DNA of 64,000 bases from Streptomyces bauhiniae (GTDB taxonomy: Bacteria; Actinomycetota; Actinomycetes; Streptomycetales; Streptomycetaceae). Shown here piece after piece: positions 1-8,590 of this stretch. The notes beneath the pieces are model-generated. The model saw only the letters and a program-made list of their open reading frames with translations, had not been told where the DNA came from and ran no database searches. Every line of letters begins with the position of its first letter. Within the stretch, counting starts at the first letter, position 1. Made by a program: the position numbers and the translations under genes. The DNA lies in NCBI RefSeq assembly GCF_004784475.1, contig NZ_SRRT01000002.1, positions 1 to 64,000 of the forward strand, written 5' to 3'.

Positions 1-260
1 ACCCCAGCCCGCAAACCCGCCACATAATCCAAACCCTCCACACCCACACCCACCACACCCCTCACCCCAGACACCGCCTCAGACACCCCGTCCACACCCA
101 CCAGCCCCAGCCCCGACTCCACCGACCTCGACCCAGGCCCTACACCCGACCCAGACACCAGACCCGGCCTCGACCCCAGCCCCGACCCAGACACCAGCCC
201 CGCCCCCGACCCAGACACTGGCCCCGACTCAAGCGCCACATCCCTCATCCCCAGCCCCCA
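1..260. repeat. C-rich low-complexity imperfect repeat
   Basis: The plus strand is dominated by C and A with very little G, and shows loosely repeated units of the type GACCCAGACACCAGCCC. Read on the minus strand, one frame stays open from a methionine codon at 248 to the left edge and gives Gly-Ser-Gly and Val-Ser-Gly-Ser repeats. It could be the tail of a repetitive secreted protein that continues beyond the window, but I see no domain that would confirm this. Such strand-skewed sequence also produces many long false frames. Confidence 0.5.
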
Positions 261-304
261 CTCACACCCCAACCCCGACCCACACCCCACACCCGGCCCC
301 CCGC

Positions 305-700
305 TCAGACCCCAGCCCCCTGCCACCCCGAATCATCCAAACCCACACCACCCACACCAGCGACAACGACCGTCGAGGCCGAGACCGGGGCGGAAGCAGA
401 AACAACAACAGCAGCGGAGGCCGACGTCGAGGTGGACGAGGAGACAGGAGCAGAAGCGACACCAGCAGCAGAAGCAGCCCCAGCCACACGCGAGGAAACG
501 CGGACCACCCGCCAAGACACACCAGCCACACCAGAGACGACACCAAACCCCGGAGAGACGACACCCGACGCAGCCGACGAGACGGCCGAAGAAGAGGCGT
601 GGGCCGCCGCGGCCGTACCCCCCGCCAGGCCCGTACCCGCCACCACGAACACACCCGCCACAACCACCCGCACAACCGACCAACCCACCAACATCATCAT
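305..700 (-). CDS. Small exported Ala/Ser/Val-rich protein (hypothetical)
   Basis: This 131-residue frame begins with three consecutive ATG codons preceded by a purine-rich GGGAGGGG about nine bases upstream, a convincing ribosome binding site. The N-terminus is a hydrophobic segment (VVRVVVAGVFVVAGTG) ending in an Ala-rich AAAAHA cleavage-like site, so export through Sec is likely. The rest is low-complexity Ser, Ala and Val with no recognisable domain. Codon use is odd for this chromosome, with many T-ending codons, which suggests a fast-drifting or foreign gene. It may be followed by a second repetitive frame towards the left edge. Function unknown. Confidence 0.45.
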   Translation of the reverse strand: MMMLVGWSVVRVVVAGVFVVAGTGLAGGTAAAAHASSSAVSSAASGVVSPGFGVVSGVAGVSWRVVRVSSRVAGAASAAGVASAPVSSSTSTSASAAVVVSASAPVSASTVVVAGVGGVGLDDSGWQGAGV

Positions 701-1088
701 CCCCACAACCCCTCCCGAACCCGCATCCCGGACACCCACCACCCTCCCCACCCACCCCCACCCACAGAACCCCCACCACACCAGCCAAACCGGCCCTGAC
801 CTACACAGGCCACAAGCGGCGAGGGGCGATGGGGGCGCGGGTGACAAGGGAGCGGAGACGGCACAGATGTGGTCGGCGGCGGTGATGACAGGCCCAGGAC
901 CATCGGCGGCGGCAACAACGTCCCGTAGCCGCCCCCCGGCAGCGAGCGTGCCGGAGTCCAAGGGGGCCGGTTCGCCCTCTACCAAGGGCGCCGGGCCAGG
1001 ACGACGCAGACCGGGGCCACGGCCATGCCCGAAGCCACGCGGACGCAGCGAGAAGGGGGACGCAAGCTGCGCGAATCCCCGCCGGGCC
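701..1088. other. Intergenic stretch
   Basis: About 390 bases lie between the small exported-protein candidate and the frameshifted oxidoreductase gene, both on the minus strand. The left half continues the C-rich composition; the right half has normal composition. It must carry the promoter of the small gene, but I could not identify convincing -35 and -10 boxes. No coding signal was seen. Confidence 0.4.
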
Positions 1089-2479
1089 TCACCCCTCCCC
1101 CACAACCCCCTTCCGCTCCTCCTCCGTCAGCGGAGCCCCCGTCAGGAAGGGCCGCCGGGGACCGAAAAGCATCGGGATCAGCATGCCCGGCGAGAACAGC
1201 CGCGTCGCCGGACGGGACAGGCTCATCACGTCCAGCAGCGCGGCCAAGGCGCGCGGATTGCGGGCGCCGGTCGCCACCGCGCGGTCGACGAAGGACGCCA
1301 GGGCGCGCTCCATGCGGGTTGGGAGGCGGTCGGTGGCGCCCGGGTAGAAGATGTCCTGGCCGATGGCCAGGTCCCAGGCAGCCGCGACCGGGCGGGTCAG
1401 CAGCTTCTGCAGGCGGCGGGCGCTGCCCGGCCGGAGCAGGCCCCTCGTGGCCGCGTACTCGCGCAGCGCGACCGCGCTCTGGGCGGCCACGGTGATGCCG
1501 TGGCCGTAGACGGGGTTGTAGCCGGCGATCGCGTCGCCGATGACCGTGAAGCCGTCCGGCCAGCGGCCGAGCTTCTCGAAGTAGCGGCGGCGGTTGGCGG
1601 TGCTGCGGGTCGTGGCGACGTCGGTCAGGGGCTCGGCGTCGCGTATCAGCTCGCCGATGACCGGGTCGCCCAGGCCGAGCGCGAAGCCGGTGAACGCGTC
1701 GGGGTCGTCGGTGGGTTCGCCGCCACGCGTGCCGGAGAGGGTGACGATCCAGCGGCCGTCCTCGACGGGCAGGATGATGCCTCCCCGGCCCGGTGCCGTG
1801 GCCGGGTTCGCCTGGACGTTGACCAGGGGGAAGTCGGGGGCGGGGGCCCGGAAGACGCGGGTGGCGTAGGCGACGCCGGCGTCCACCTGGCGCTCGGGCA
1901 CCGGGGGCAGGCCGAGCTGCTCCAGCCAGTGCGGGGCGCGGGAGCCGCGGCCGGAGGCGTCCAGGACGAGGTCGGCGGCGAGGTACTCCTCCGTGTCGCT
2001 GTCCGGGGTGCGCAGGTGTACGCCGGTGACGCGGGCGGCGTCTCCCGCGAGGCGGGCGGCGGTGGTGTTCTCGCGCAGGGTGATACGGGGGTCGGCGAGG
2101 ACGCGTTCGCGGGTCACGGCGTCCAGCAGGTCGCGGGAGCAGACCAGGTTGCGGTGCGGGGTGGAGGTGAAACGGCGGAACCAGATCTCGTTGGGGGCAC
2201 GCGAGACATGTCGCCCATGATGTGCGCGAGACGGGCGCCACGGGCGACGAGATCCTCGGTCAGGCCCGGCAGCAGCGTGTCCAGAGCGGTCACGCCACCC
2301 GTCCACACCAGATGGGCGTGGCGGGCCTGGGGCACACCCCGGCGGGACTCGGGACCGGCGGGGAGGGTGTCGCGCTCGATCAGGGTCACGTCGGCGTGGC
2401 CGGCCAGGGCGGCGGCGGCCAGCAGGCCGCTCATGCCGGCGCCGATCACGACGGCGGTGGGGCGTGGGGCGTCAGACAT
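1089..2479 (-). pseudogene. FAD-dependent oxidoreductase/monooxygenase, frameshifted
   Basis: The first ~90 codons (from ATG 2479) encode a Rossmann FAD-binding start with GxGxxG (VVIGAGMSGLLAAAAL) and an acidic residue closing the second strand (TLIERD), typical of the geranylgeranyl reductase / PHBH-type flavoprotein superfamily. The rest, down to 1089, continues in another frame with the second FAD motif (VIGDAIAGYNPVYGHGI). The two parts join if one base is added to the run of five G at 2193-2197 (plus strand), which would read MSRVPPNEIWFRRF across the junction. So the gene is either recently inactivated or carries a homopolymer sequencing error. The start overlaps the stop of the upstream membrane-protein gene by eight bases, so translation was probably coupled. 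Substrate unknown. Confidence 0.75.
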
Positions 2480-3527
2480 GCGCTCGCGTTTCTTGTGGGG
2501 CCACCCGCTCGCGGATGGGGTCGAGGGACCGCGGCCGGGGCAGCACGCGGGAGACGGCTTCGATGTCGCCCTCTTCGGAACCCAGACGCGGCAGCGCCCC
2601 GGCCCCCGTGGTGACGGCCTGTCGGCGGCTGGTACGCCATGCCGTGAGGGCCGCGTCCATGGTGATCGCGCCCGCGATGCCACGGGCCGTAGGCTCCGGG
2701 TGGCCGGCGGCGAGGGCGGCGTCATGAGCACGCTGCCACAGGCCGGCGTCCAGGACCGGCGCCAGGCGCAGCAGACCGTCGTGGATGCGCTGCCGGCGCT
2801 GCAGGAGCCGGAGGTCCAGCGGGGCCAGGACACCGACACGGGCGCGCGCGGTGGACGGTCCGACCTCCCGCAGGGCCCGCTCCAGGAACCGCAGGCGACG
2901 GAAACCCGCCCGGTCGCGGGCCCACTTCTGCAGGCGGGGCCCGGCCTGGGGAAGGATGAAGCCGACCGCGACCAGGCTGGCGTCCAGGATCGCGAACGGT
3001 GGCGCCAGCCGGGTCGAGAGCCAGTCCAGGTCGTTGCCCGTCCAACGGGCGCCGACGGCAACGTACTTGGCGACATCGAAGACGAGTCCGAAGGCGTACC
3101 CCGCCTGAAGGAACACCAGCCCCGTTCTCAGCCACGCCCCCCGTACCTGGGAGATCCAGGTCCAGATCAGGTAGGCGGCGACCAGTGCGGAGACCGTGTG
3201 CGCGGTGAGGTACAGCAGGATGTGCTCACGCATCCACGGTTCGGTGGCGTAGTAGGTGTCCAGGTCGTAGACACGCTCGTCGGGAACGTCGGCGAGGAGG
3301 AAGGTGGCCCACAGCGCGGCGATGACGGCGGCGTACAGCGCCCTGGCGGCGGCCAAGAGCAGCAACAGGGTCGTCGCCCGTACGTCGGAGTCCTGCCACG
3401 CCCGCAGGAACGTCGGCGCCTTCAGCGCCAGGGCCAGCACCAGGAGGGCGGCGGGCAGCAGAGCTGGATACGGCCTTCCAGGGTGTCCGGGTCCACCGGG
3501 CCCCGGGCGTGGCGGCCGGGTATCCAT
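2472..3527 (-). CDS. MAB_1171c-type multi-pass membrane protein (putative transporter)
   Basis: A 351-residue protein with about seven hydrophobic segments in its N-terminal half (for example PALLPAALLVLALALKAP and the stretch HTVSALVAAYLIWTWI), followed by a charged soluble C-terminal half. This layout and the gene order fit the family annotated in actinomycetes as MAB_1171c putative transporter. Despite the name, no transport substrate is established for it as far as I know. The ATG at 3527 lies inside the 3' end of the ImmA-like gene (about 106 bases overlap); it is kept because the first membrane helix begins soon after. The 3' end overlaps the next gene by eight bases. The product is probably the membrane arm of a small regulatory or metabolic module with the protease, the XRE regulator and the flavoprotein. 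Confidence 0.72.
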   Translation of the reverse strand: MDTRPPRPGPGGPGHPGRPYPALLPAALLVLALALKAPTFLRAWQDSDVRATTLLLLLAAARALYAAVIAALWATFLLADVPDERVYDLDTYYATEPWMREHILLYLTAHTVSALVAAYLIWTWISQVRGAWLRTGLVFLQAGYAFGLVFDVAKYVAVGARWTGNDLDWLSTRLAPPFAILDASLVAVGFILPQAGPRLQKWARDRAGFRRLRFLERALREVGPSTARARVGVLAPLDLRLLQRRQRIHDGLLRLAPVLDAGLWQRAHDAALAAGHPEPTARGIAGAITMDAALTAWRTSRRQAVTTGAGALPRLGSEEGDIEAVSRVLPRPRSLDPIRERVAPQETRAHV

Positions 3528-4024
3528 CTGAGCGCCTCCCGCCCGAAGAGCAGACCGAAGGTCTCGGCGTCCTGCTCGTGACGGTCGGCCGACCCGGCCC
3601 GCGCCGCCACGGCCAGCAGGGTACGGCGGGAGATCTCGTCCCCGGCGAGGATCTCGCGGACCGCCCGCCGGACGATGTCCCCCTCGGACGCGGGGGCGAA
3701 AGCACGAGCAGCCGCTGCGGACAGGCCCGGAACATGGTGGCCGCAGCCGCCCCGCTCCTCGTGCCACAACTCATGGCCCAGGATCACCAACTGCGACTCG
3801 GGCGGCGTGCGTTCCTCGACCACGATCAGGGAACGATCCCCGCAGTCCAGCCGCATCCCCGACACCGGAAGGTCCTCCGGAAAGGCCCGGAACACCAACT
3901 CGACCGGACGGCCCCGGTGTTCACTCATCGCCCGGCAGAACGCGCCCATCACCGTGCGGGGGTCGGCCGGCGGCCGGAGCGTCCGGGAGACGGTCGCCTC
4001 TAAGCCGGCCAGCAGCCCCTTCAT
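3422..4024 (-). CDS. ImmA/IrrE-like zinc metallopeptidase (toxin-component-like)
   Basis: A 200-residue protein with a central HELWHE zinc-peptidase motif (HExxH class) in the context ILGHELWHEE, as in ImmA/IrrE-family proteases that inactivate XRE-type repressors. The ATG at 4024 follows a strong GAGGAG; a start at 4039 is possible but has no such site. Codon 8 is TTA (4003-4001), the only TTA codon I found in any gene of the window, so translation may depend on the bldA tRNA. It overlaps the XRE gene upstream by about 104 bases and the membrane-protein gene downstream by about 106. Family knowledge suggests it may cleave or sense through the adjacent XRE protein; that is inference. Confidence 0.75.
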   Translation of the reverse strand: MKGLLAGLEATVSRTLRPPADPRTVMGAFCRAMSEHRGRPVELVFRAFPEDLPVSGMRLDCGDRSLIVVEERTPPESQLVILGHELWHEERGGCGHHVPGLSAAAARAFAPASEGDIVRRAVREILAGDEISRRTLLAVAARAGSADRHEQDAETFGLLFGREALRWIPGRHARGPVDPDTLEGRIQLCCPPPSWCWPWR

Positions 4025-4622
4025 GGCCCGGCTCCTCACCCTCCTCGTCGGTCGTCACGGAGTGGAAGACGCCCTCGAGGAGCCGTTCCAACTGGCGGCG
4101 GGACAGGGAACCGTGCATCCGGAGATCCGTGGACCGGACACCGTACTGATCCATCAGCGCCTGCAAGGGGTCGTCCTCGAACCTGCCGATGATCTCCCGC
4201 AGCACCCGACCGAGGGCCTCGTCGGCCGGGAGCGTGAAGAAAGCCTCGCCCTCGACACCGAAAAACCCCACCAGCTCATGCAGCAGCTCGACGTTGGGCA
4301 CCTTCTTGCCGTCGCACACCTGCCGCGCCCACATCGGCGAGACCCCGAACCTGGTGTGCATCTCGGCCGCCAGATCGGCCATCCGCCGGTTCGAGGAGGC
4401 CAGGCGTGCCGCCGCGAGGGTGCTGATCCGGGCCCGCACACGGTCGTTGACGGTGTCCCGCGGGGGTTCCTCCCCCGCCAGGAGGGCGCGGACGGTGTCC
4501 TGCGGCAGCGCTGTACGGGTGGCGAGCGTGGCCGGGTCGAGCAGTTCATCCCGGTCCAGGCCGCGCTCCACGATCAGCGCATCGATCCGGGCGAGCGACT
4601 CGGCCAGCGGGGGTGGTTCCAC
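3921..4622 (-). CDS. XRE-family transcriptional regulator
   Basis: A 233-residue DNA-binding protein. A helix-turn-helix lies in the middle (LAAEMHTRFGVSPMWARQVC followed by a recognition-helix-like KKVPNVELLHEL), with further helical segments on both sides. The GTG at 4622 is chosen because TGGAG sits seven bases before it and a promoter lies about 50 bases upstream. It heads an operon with the ImmA-like protease, the MAB_1171c-type protein and the flavoprotein. A 10-base perfect palindrome overlaps the -35 box of its own promoter, so autoregulation is likely. XRE plus ImmA neighbours usually work as repressor and derepressing protease; here that pairing is inferred from order only. Confidence 0.78.
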   Translation of the reverse strand: MEPPPLAESLARIDALIVERGLDRDELLDPATLATRTALPQDTVRALLAGEEPPRDTVNDRVRARISTLAAARLASSNRRMADLAAEMHTRFGVSPMWARQVCDGKKVPNVELLHELVGFFGVEGEAFFTLPADEALGRVLREIIGRFEDDPLQALMDQYGVRSTDLRMHGSLSRRQLERLLEGVFHSVTTDEEGEEPGHEGAAGRLRGDRLPDAPAAGRPPHGDGRVLPGDE

Positions 4623-4668
4623 CGATGTACTCCAGAGGTCGATGGGCCGGCGCTGCGGTGTGCATGCC

Positions 4669-4705
4669 ACTCTACGCACGGTTGCTCGATCGCTCAACGA
4701 TCGTT
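4669..4705 (-). promoter_or_regulatory. Promoter of the XRE operon with overlapping palindrome
   Basis: On the minus strand TTGAGC (4697-4692) and TAGAGT (4674-4669) are separated by exactly 17 bases, a good vegetative-sigma promoter. The start would fall near 4662, giving a leader of about 40 bases before GTG 4622. The perfect palindrome AACGATCGTT (4696-4705) overlaps the -35 box and is a natural operator candidate for the XRE protein. Confidence 0.6.
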
Positions 4706-4820
4706 TACGAATTCCAACTCATCGTTGACACAGCTTGGTTGGAGGTAGGACGATCCCGCCGAGGGGATTCCGCCCGACTCCTTGAGCAGCCCCGTCACGG
4801 GCACGCTCGAGGGCACAGAC

Positions 4821-4858
4821 GGAGGCCGGCCGCGCCCCCCGAAAGCGCGGTCGGCCTC
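4821..4858. terminator. Strong hairpin in the XRE/catalase divergent region
   Basis: GGAGGCCGGCCGCG (4821-4834) pairs with CGCGGTCGGCCTCC (4845-4858) with one G-U pair around an 11-base loop. There is no T-run after it. It lies upstream of both divergent genes, so it is not an ordinary end-of-gene terminator; it may insulate the two promoters or be part of a catalase leader. The rest of 4623-5056 holds only a TATAAC -10-like box near 4989-4994 for the catalase gene, without a clear -35. Confidence 0.45.
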
Positions 4859-5056
4859 CTCCATGGGCGCAAGGGCGAGACGCCCCGGACCCCCGTCCCC
4901 GAGGCCGGAACTGCACCCACCCAGGTCATCCCGTCGCCGCCCACGTTTGGCACCCCCCACCCCCGGTCATCCGGTACCCCTGAGCCCATATAACCGTCGG
5001 CCCGGCATACGGCCCCCCGTCGGTTCCGGCGCTTTGGAAAGGAACCGCGAACCACC

Positions 5057-6574
5057 ATGACCGAGACTCCCCGCACCACCACCGACTCCGGCGCCCCGGT
5101 GGAGAGCGATGAGCATTCGCTCACCGTCGGGCCCGCCGGACCGATCCTGCTGCAGGACGCGTACCTGATCGAGCAGATGGCCCAGTTCAACCGGGAGCGC
5201 ATTCCCGAGCGGCAGCCGCATGCCAAGGGCAGCGGGGCCTTCGGGCACTTCGAGGTGACGGGGGACGTCACCCCGTACACGAAGGCTGCCGTGTTCCAGC
5301 CGGGGACGCGTACCGATCTGGTCGCCCGGTTCTCCACCGTCGCCGGGGAGCGCGGGAGCCCGGACACCTGGCGTGACCCGCGCGGCTTCGCGGTGAAGTT
5401 CTACACCAGCGAAGGCAACTACGACATGGTCGGCAACAACACCCCGGTGTTCTTCGTCAAGGACCCGATGAAGTTCCAGCACTTCATCCGGTCCCAGAAG
5501 CGCCGCGCCGACAACAACCTGCGTGACCATGACATGCAGTGCGACTTCTGGACCCTCTCCCCCGAGTCGGCCCACCAGGTCACCTGGCTCATGGGCGACC
5601 GGGGCGTGCCGCGCACCTGGCGGCACATGAACGGCTACACCTCGCACACGTACATGTGGATCAACGAGGCCGGTGAGGAGTTCTGGGTCAAGTACCACTT
5701 CAAGACCGACCAGGGCATCGAGTTCTTCACCCAGGACGAGGCCGACCAGATGGCGTCGGCCGACACCGACTACCACACCCGTGATCTGTTCGAGCACATC
5801 CGGGACGGGGACCACCCGAGCTGGACGCTGTACGTGCAGATCATGCCGTACGCGGACGCCGCCGAGTACCGTTTCAACCCCTTCGACCTGACCAAGGTGT
5901 GGCCGCACGGCGACTACCCGCTGATCGAGGTCGGCCGGATGACGCTGGACCGGAATCCGACGGACAACCACGCGGAGATCGAGCAGCTCGCGTTCCAGCC
6001 GAACAACTTCGTGCCCGGTATCGGACCGAGCCCCGACCGCATGCTGCTGGCCCGGCTCTTCTCGTACGCCGACGCGCATCGCTACCGCATCGGCGCGAAC
6101 TACGCCCAGCTCCCGGTCAACGCGCCCATCACCGACGTCCACACGTACTCCAAGGACGGGGCGATGGCGTACCGCAAGACCAGCGACCCGGTCTACGCCC
6201 CGAATTCCAAGGGCGGACCCGCCGCCGACACCGCCAGGTACGGCACCCCGCCGACCTGGCACACGGACGGCGACATCACCCGTACGGCGTACGTCTCGCA
6301 CGCGGAGGACGACGACTGGGGGCAGGCCGGCACCCTCGTCCGGGAGGTGCTGGACGACGACGCCCGTGACCGGCTCGTGGACAACGTCGTGGGCCACCTG
6401 CTCAACGGCGTGACCGAGCCCGTGCTCGAGCGTGCCTTCCAGTACTGGTCCAACATCGACCCCAAGATCGGGGCGCGGATCGCCGAGGGCGTGCGTGCCA
6501 AGGCCGGTGAGAAGGACCCGAAGGCGGCTGACCAGGGGAATCCGGCCCGCAGCAGCATGCAGCACAAAGCCTGA
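5057..6574 (+). CDS. katA: Monofunctional haem catalase
   Basis: Decomposes hydrogen peroxide to water and oxygen in the cytoplasm. At 505 residues it is a small-subunit catalase. The distal His is near residue 55 ([13 protein letters not shown]), the catalytic Asn lies in VGNNTPVFF near 127-128, and the proximal haem-ligand Tyr is near 337 in [14 protein letters not shown]. The start is an ATG with GGAAAGGAA about a dozen bases upstream. No CatR/Fur-type regulator gene is next to it, so control comes from elsewhere. A stem-loop terminator follows directly. Nothing appears broken. Confidence 0.95.
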   Translation: MTETPRTTTDSGAPVESDEHSLTVGPAGPILLQDAYLIEQMAQFNRERIPERQPHAKGSGAFGHFEVTGDVTPYTKAAVFQPGTRTDLVARFSTVAGERGSPDTWRDPRGFAVKFYTSEGNYDMVGNNTPVFFVKDPMKFQHFIRSQKRRADNNLRDHDMQCDFWTLSPESAHQVTWLMGDRGVPRTWRHMNGYTSHTYMWINEAGEEFWVKYHFKTDQGIEFFTQDEADQMASADTDYHTRDLFEHIRDGDHPSWTLYVQIMPYADAAEYRFNPFDLTKVWPHGDYPLIEVGRMTLDRNPTDNHAEIEQLAFQPNNFVPGIGPSPDRMLLARLFSYADAHRYRIGANYAQLPVNAPITDVHTYSKDGAMAYRKTSDPVYAPNSKGGPAADTARYGTPPTWHTDGDITRTAYVSHAEDDDWGQAGTLVREVLDDDARDRLVDNVVGHLLNGVTEPVLERAFQYWSNIDPKIGARIAEGVRAKAGEKDPKAADQGNPARSSMQHKA

Positions 6575-6584
6575 CCCCGTCCCG

Positions 6585-6625
6585 CCGAGTGCCCCTCCCC
6601 CGTCCGTGGGGCGAGGGGCGCTCGG
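6585..6625 (+). terminator. Terminator after the catalase gene
   Basis: CCGAGTGCCCCTC (6585-6597) pairs with GAGGGGCGCTCGG (6613-6625) with one wobble pair, eleven bases after the catalase stop codon. There is no T-tract, which is usual for this GC content. Confidence 0.75.
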
Positions 6626-6662
6626 CCGTGTGAGGACGGCGGGTACGGGTACTGCGGATGCC

Positions 6663-7637
6663 ATGAGTGTCACCTCCCTGATCGACACCGCCCTCGACCG
6701 CTCCGTCGTCCTCGGCTACGGGTGGCCCGGACTGCTCCTCCGCAAGGCCCTGCCGGACTGGCCCGACGGGCCCGAACGGATGGACGGCAAGGTCGTCCTC
6801 GTCACCGGCGCGGGGTCCGGGGTCGGCCTCGCGGCCGCCGTCGGCTTCGCCAGGCTGGGGGCCTCGGTGCGGGTGCTCGGCCGTAACCAGCAGCGTGCCG
6901 AGGAGGCCGCCGCGCTCACGCGGGAGCAGGCGGGGGATGACGTCGACGTACGGCCCGTCGTGTGCGACGTCAGCAGTCTGGCGGCGCTACGGGACTTCAC
7001 CACACGGTTCCTGGAAGAGGAGGACCGGCTGGATGTGCTGGTCAACAACGCGGGGGTGATGCCGGACGAGCGGCAGTACAGCGTGGACGGGGTGGAGCTG
7101 ACGTTCGCCACGCATGTGCTGGCGCCCTGGGTGCTGATCGAGGAACTGACACCGCTGCTCGTGCGCTCCGCGCCGTCGGTGGTGATCAACGTGACCTCGG
7201 GCGGGCAGTACGGGCAGCAGCTTCCCGCCGGTGATCCGGAGTCGGAGGAGACGCCGTACAGCCCGAAGAAGTTCTACGCCCGGACCAAGCGGGCGCAGGT
7301 CGTGGTCACCGAGAAGTGGGCGGAGCGGCTGCACGACCAGGGTGTGCATGTGCACTCGATGCATCCGGGGTGGGCGGACACGAAGGGGGTTCGGCAGTGG
7401 CTGCCGGTCTTCCGTGCGGTGACGCGTCCGATCATCCGTAGCCCTGCCCAGGGGGCCGACACGATCGTCTGGCTGGGCACGGCTTCGGAGGCCACGGAGA
7501 GCGACGGGCTCTTCTGGCACGACCGACGGCCTCGACCGACCACGTATCCGCTCGGGGCGGGCGGGGACTCGGAGGAGGTGCGGGGGGAGTTGTGGGAGTA
7601 CGTGGCGTCGCTTGCGCATGGTGAGCGGTCCGCCTGA
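6663..7637 (+). CDS. Short-chain dehydrogenase/reductase
   Basis: A 324-residue NAD(P)-dependent oxidoreductase. The cofactor motif TGAGSGVG is at 48-55, NNAG at 128-131, the catalytic Ser near 179 (VTSGG) and the YxxxK pair at Tyr205 and Lys209 (FYARTK). An N-terminal extension of about 40 residues before the Rossmann fold resembles the SDR family member 12 type seen in actinomycetes. The start at 6663 is about 40 bases after the catalase terminator. Substrate cannot be told from sequence. The accessory patch begins immediately after its stop codon. Confidence 0.88.
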   Translation: MSVTSLIDTALDRSVVLGYGWPGLLLRKALPDWPDGPERMDGKVVLVTGAGSGVGLAAAVGFARLGASVRVLGRNQQRAEEAAALTREQAGDDVDVRPVVCDVSSLAALRDFTTRFLEEEDRLDVLVNNAGVMPDERQYSVDGVELTFATHVLAPWVLIEELTPLLVRSAPSVVINVTSGGQYGQQLPAGDPESEETPYSPKKFYARTKRAQVVVTEKWAERLHDQGVHVHSMHPGWADTKGVRQWLPVFRAVTRPIIRSPAQGADTIVWLGTASEATESDGLFWHDRRPRPTTYPLGAGGDSEEVRGELWEYVASLAHGERSA

Positions 7638-7693
7638 GCGTTGTCCCGCGACCTGGTCGTCCCATCCGGCAAGGGTGAGTTTGTGCAGGCGGT

Positions 7694-8590
7694 ATGCCTC
7701 CTCTCCGCCCTGACCGAACGCGAGGACAGGCCAGATCTGCTGCCGGTACTGGCCGACGGAGTCCCGCGACTTTCACGCTCAACGCTTGCCGTCCAGCAGA
7801 GGCTGCCACCCAGAGGTGCCCGTCCAGAAATGCCGTGGTCAGAGAGTTGCCCTTGCGGACGGCAGTCGAGCGCATGTGCCAAGTCTGTGCGACCTACGGG
7901 TCGTGGGGTCGGCCTGGCACAGGGGTAGGGCTGTTCCTGCGTGCACTGACGCGCCTCGGTCTGTTGTACGAGTTGGATAGCTATACCGGAGCTGACGAGG
8001 ACTCATTTCTCGACGAGGAGGTGGAGCAGGCGGCTGCGCCGCTTCACCGTTCTCCCGACAGCAACGGGGCGGGCGATGATGAAGACGCGGAAGACGATAA
8101 CTGGCGTGCCCATGGAGAGGCACAGCAACTACGCATCAACGTGTTCAAGGAATGGCGTAGGGCAGCCGCGAGCCTGCACCGCGCTCAAAGTGTTCTCGAC
8201 ACGTTTCCGTGGTTGAAATCCTGGGCCGATTCACCGATGAAGCTCAAGGCCGAATACGTGGCGTCGCTGCAGAAGCAGGCCGCACGGCTGGTCTCACGGG
8301 AGGCTCTCCTGGCCGCGGCCCGCATCGCGGCAATGGATACTCCAGAGCTGCCGAGTGAGGAGGCGGTCTTCTCCGTCCTGGGCAACCCGACGGCGGTCGG
8401 GGACCAGTTGAGGTCGCTGTGGCGCCAATGGCGCACGAGCATCGCGGACAGTTGGGACCATCCCCGCGAGTACGACTACCTCACCTACCGCCTTGTCCAC
8501 AAGGTCAGCAGCCGACGTAAGGGACGTGACGGTGCGGACCCTCCTCGTACGGTTCCCCGAGCCGGACCCCGATGTTCGAGCCGAACATGA
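7694..8590 (+). CDS. Hypothetical protein, possibly a decayed effector-associated-domain protein
   Basis: Up to 298 residues, not recognised as a whole. Residues ~55-95 (MCQVCATYGSWG, then GLFLRALTRLGLL) look like the second half of a helical effector-associated domain (EAD2-like). A matching first half (GEFVQAVCLLSALTERED, then RPDLLPVLADG) is present just upstream, 7641-7770, but in another frame; one missing base near 7760-7770 would join them. The rest is an acidic linker and a helical domain (WRRAAASLHRAQSVLDTFPW; LWRQWRTSIADSWDH). GC content is clearly lower than in neighbouring genes. The start is uncertain and no good ribosome binding site precedes it. It overlaps the next gene by about 60 bases. 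It could be a pseudogene. Confidence 0.5.
   Translation: MPPLRPDRTRGQARSAAGTGRRSPATFTLNACRPAEAATQRCPSRNAVVRELPLRTAVERMCQVCATYGSWGRPGTGVGLFLRALTRLGLLYELDSYTGADEDSFLDEEVEQAAAPLHRSPDSNGAGDDEDAEDDNWRAHGEAQQLRINVFKEWRRAAASLHRAQSVLDTFPWLKSWADSPMKLKAEYVASLQKQAARLVSREALLAAARIAAMDTPELPSEEAVFSVLGNPTAVGDQLRSLWRQWRTSIADSWDHPREYDYLTYRLVHKVSSRRKGRDGADPPRTVPRAGPRCSSRT

Noticed and set aside
1-260. Possible CRISPR array or satellite repeat
   Set aside because: The units are imperfect, of variable length and without unique spacers; the pattern fits a Gly/Ser-repeat coding frame or C-rich low complexity.
432-3581. A 1049-codon plus-strand open frame, and similar very long frames at 22089-24926, 29605-32409 and 57865-62457 (minus)
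   Set aside because: They are antisense to well-supported genes, consist of low-complexity Gly/Arg/Val/Ala sequence and arise from high GC at third positions.
4719-4730. TCATCGTTGACA upstream of the XRE promoter, matching 12 bases of the fructan LacI operator
   Set aside because: It is a single, incomplete site 12 kb from the regulon, upstream of an unrelated operon; probably chance or a fragment of another operator.
5057-6574. Catalase-peroxidase (KatG)
   Set aside because: The protein is 505 residues with monofunctional catalase motifs and lacks the duplicated peroxidase fold.
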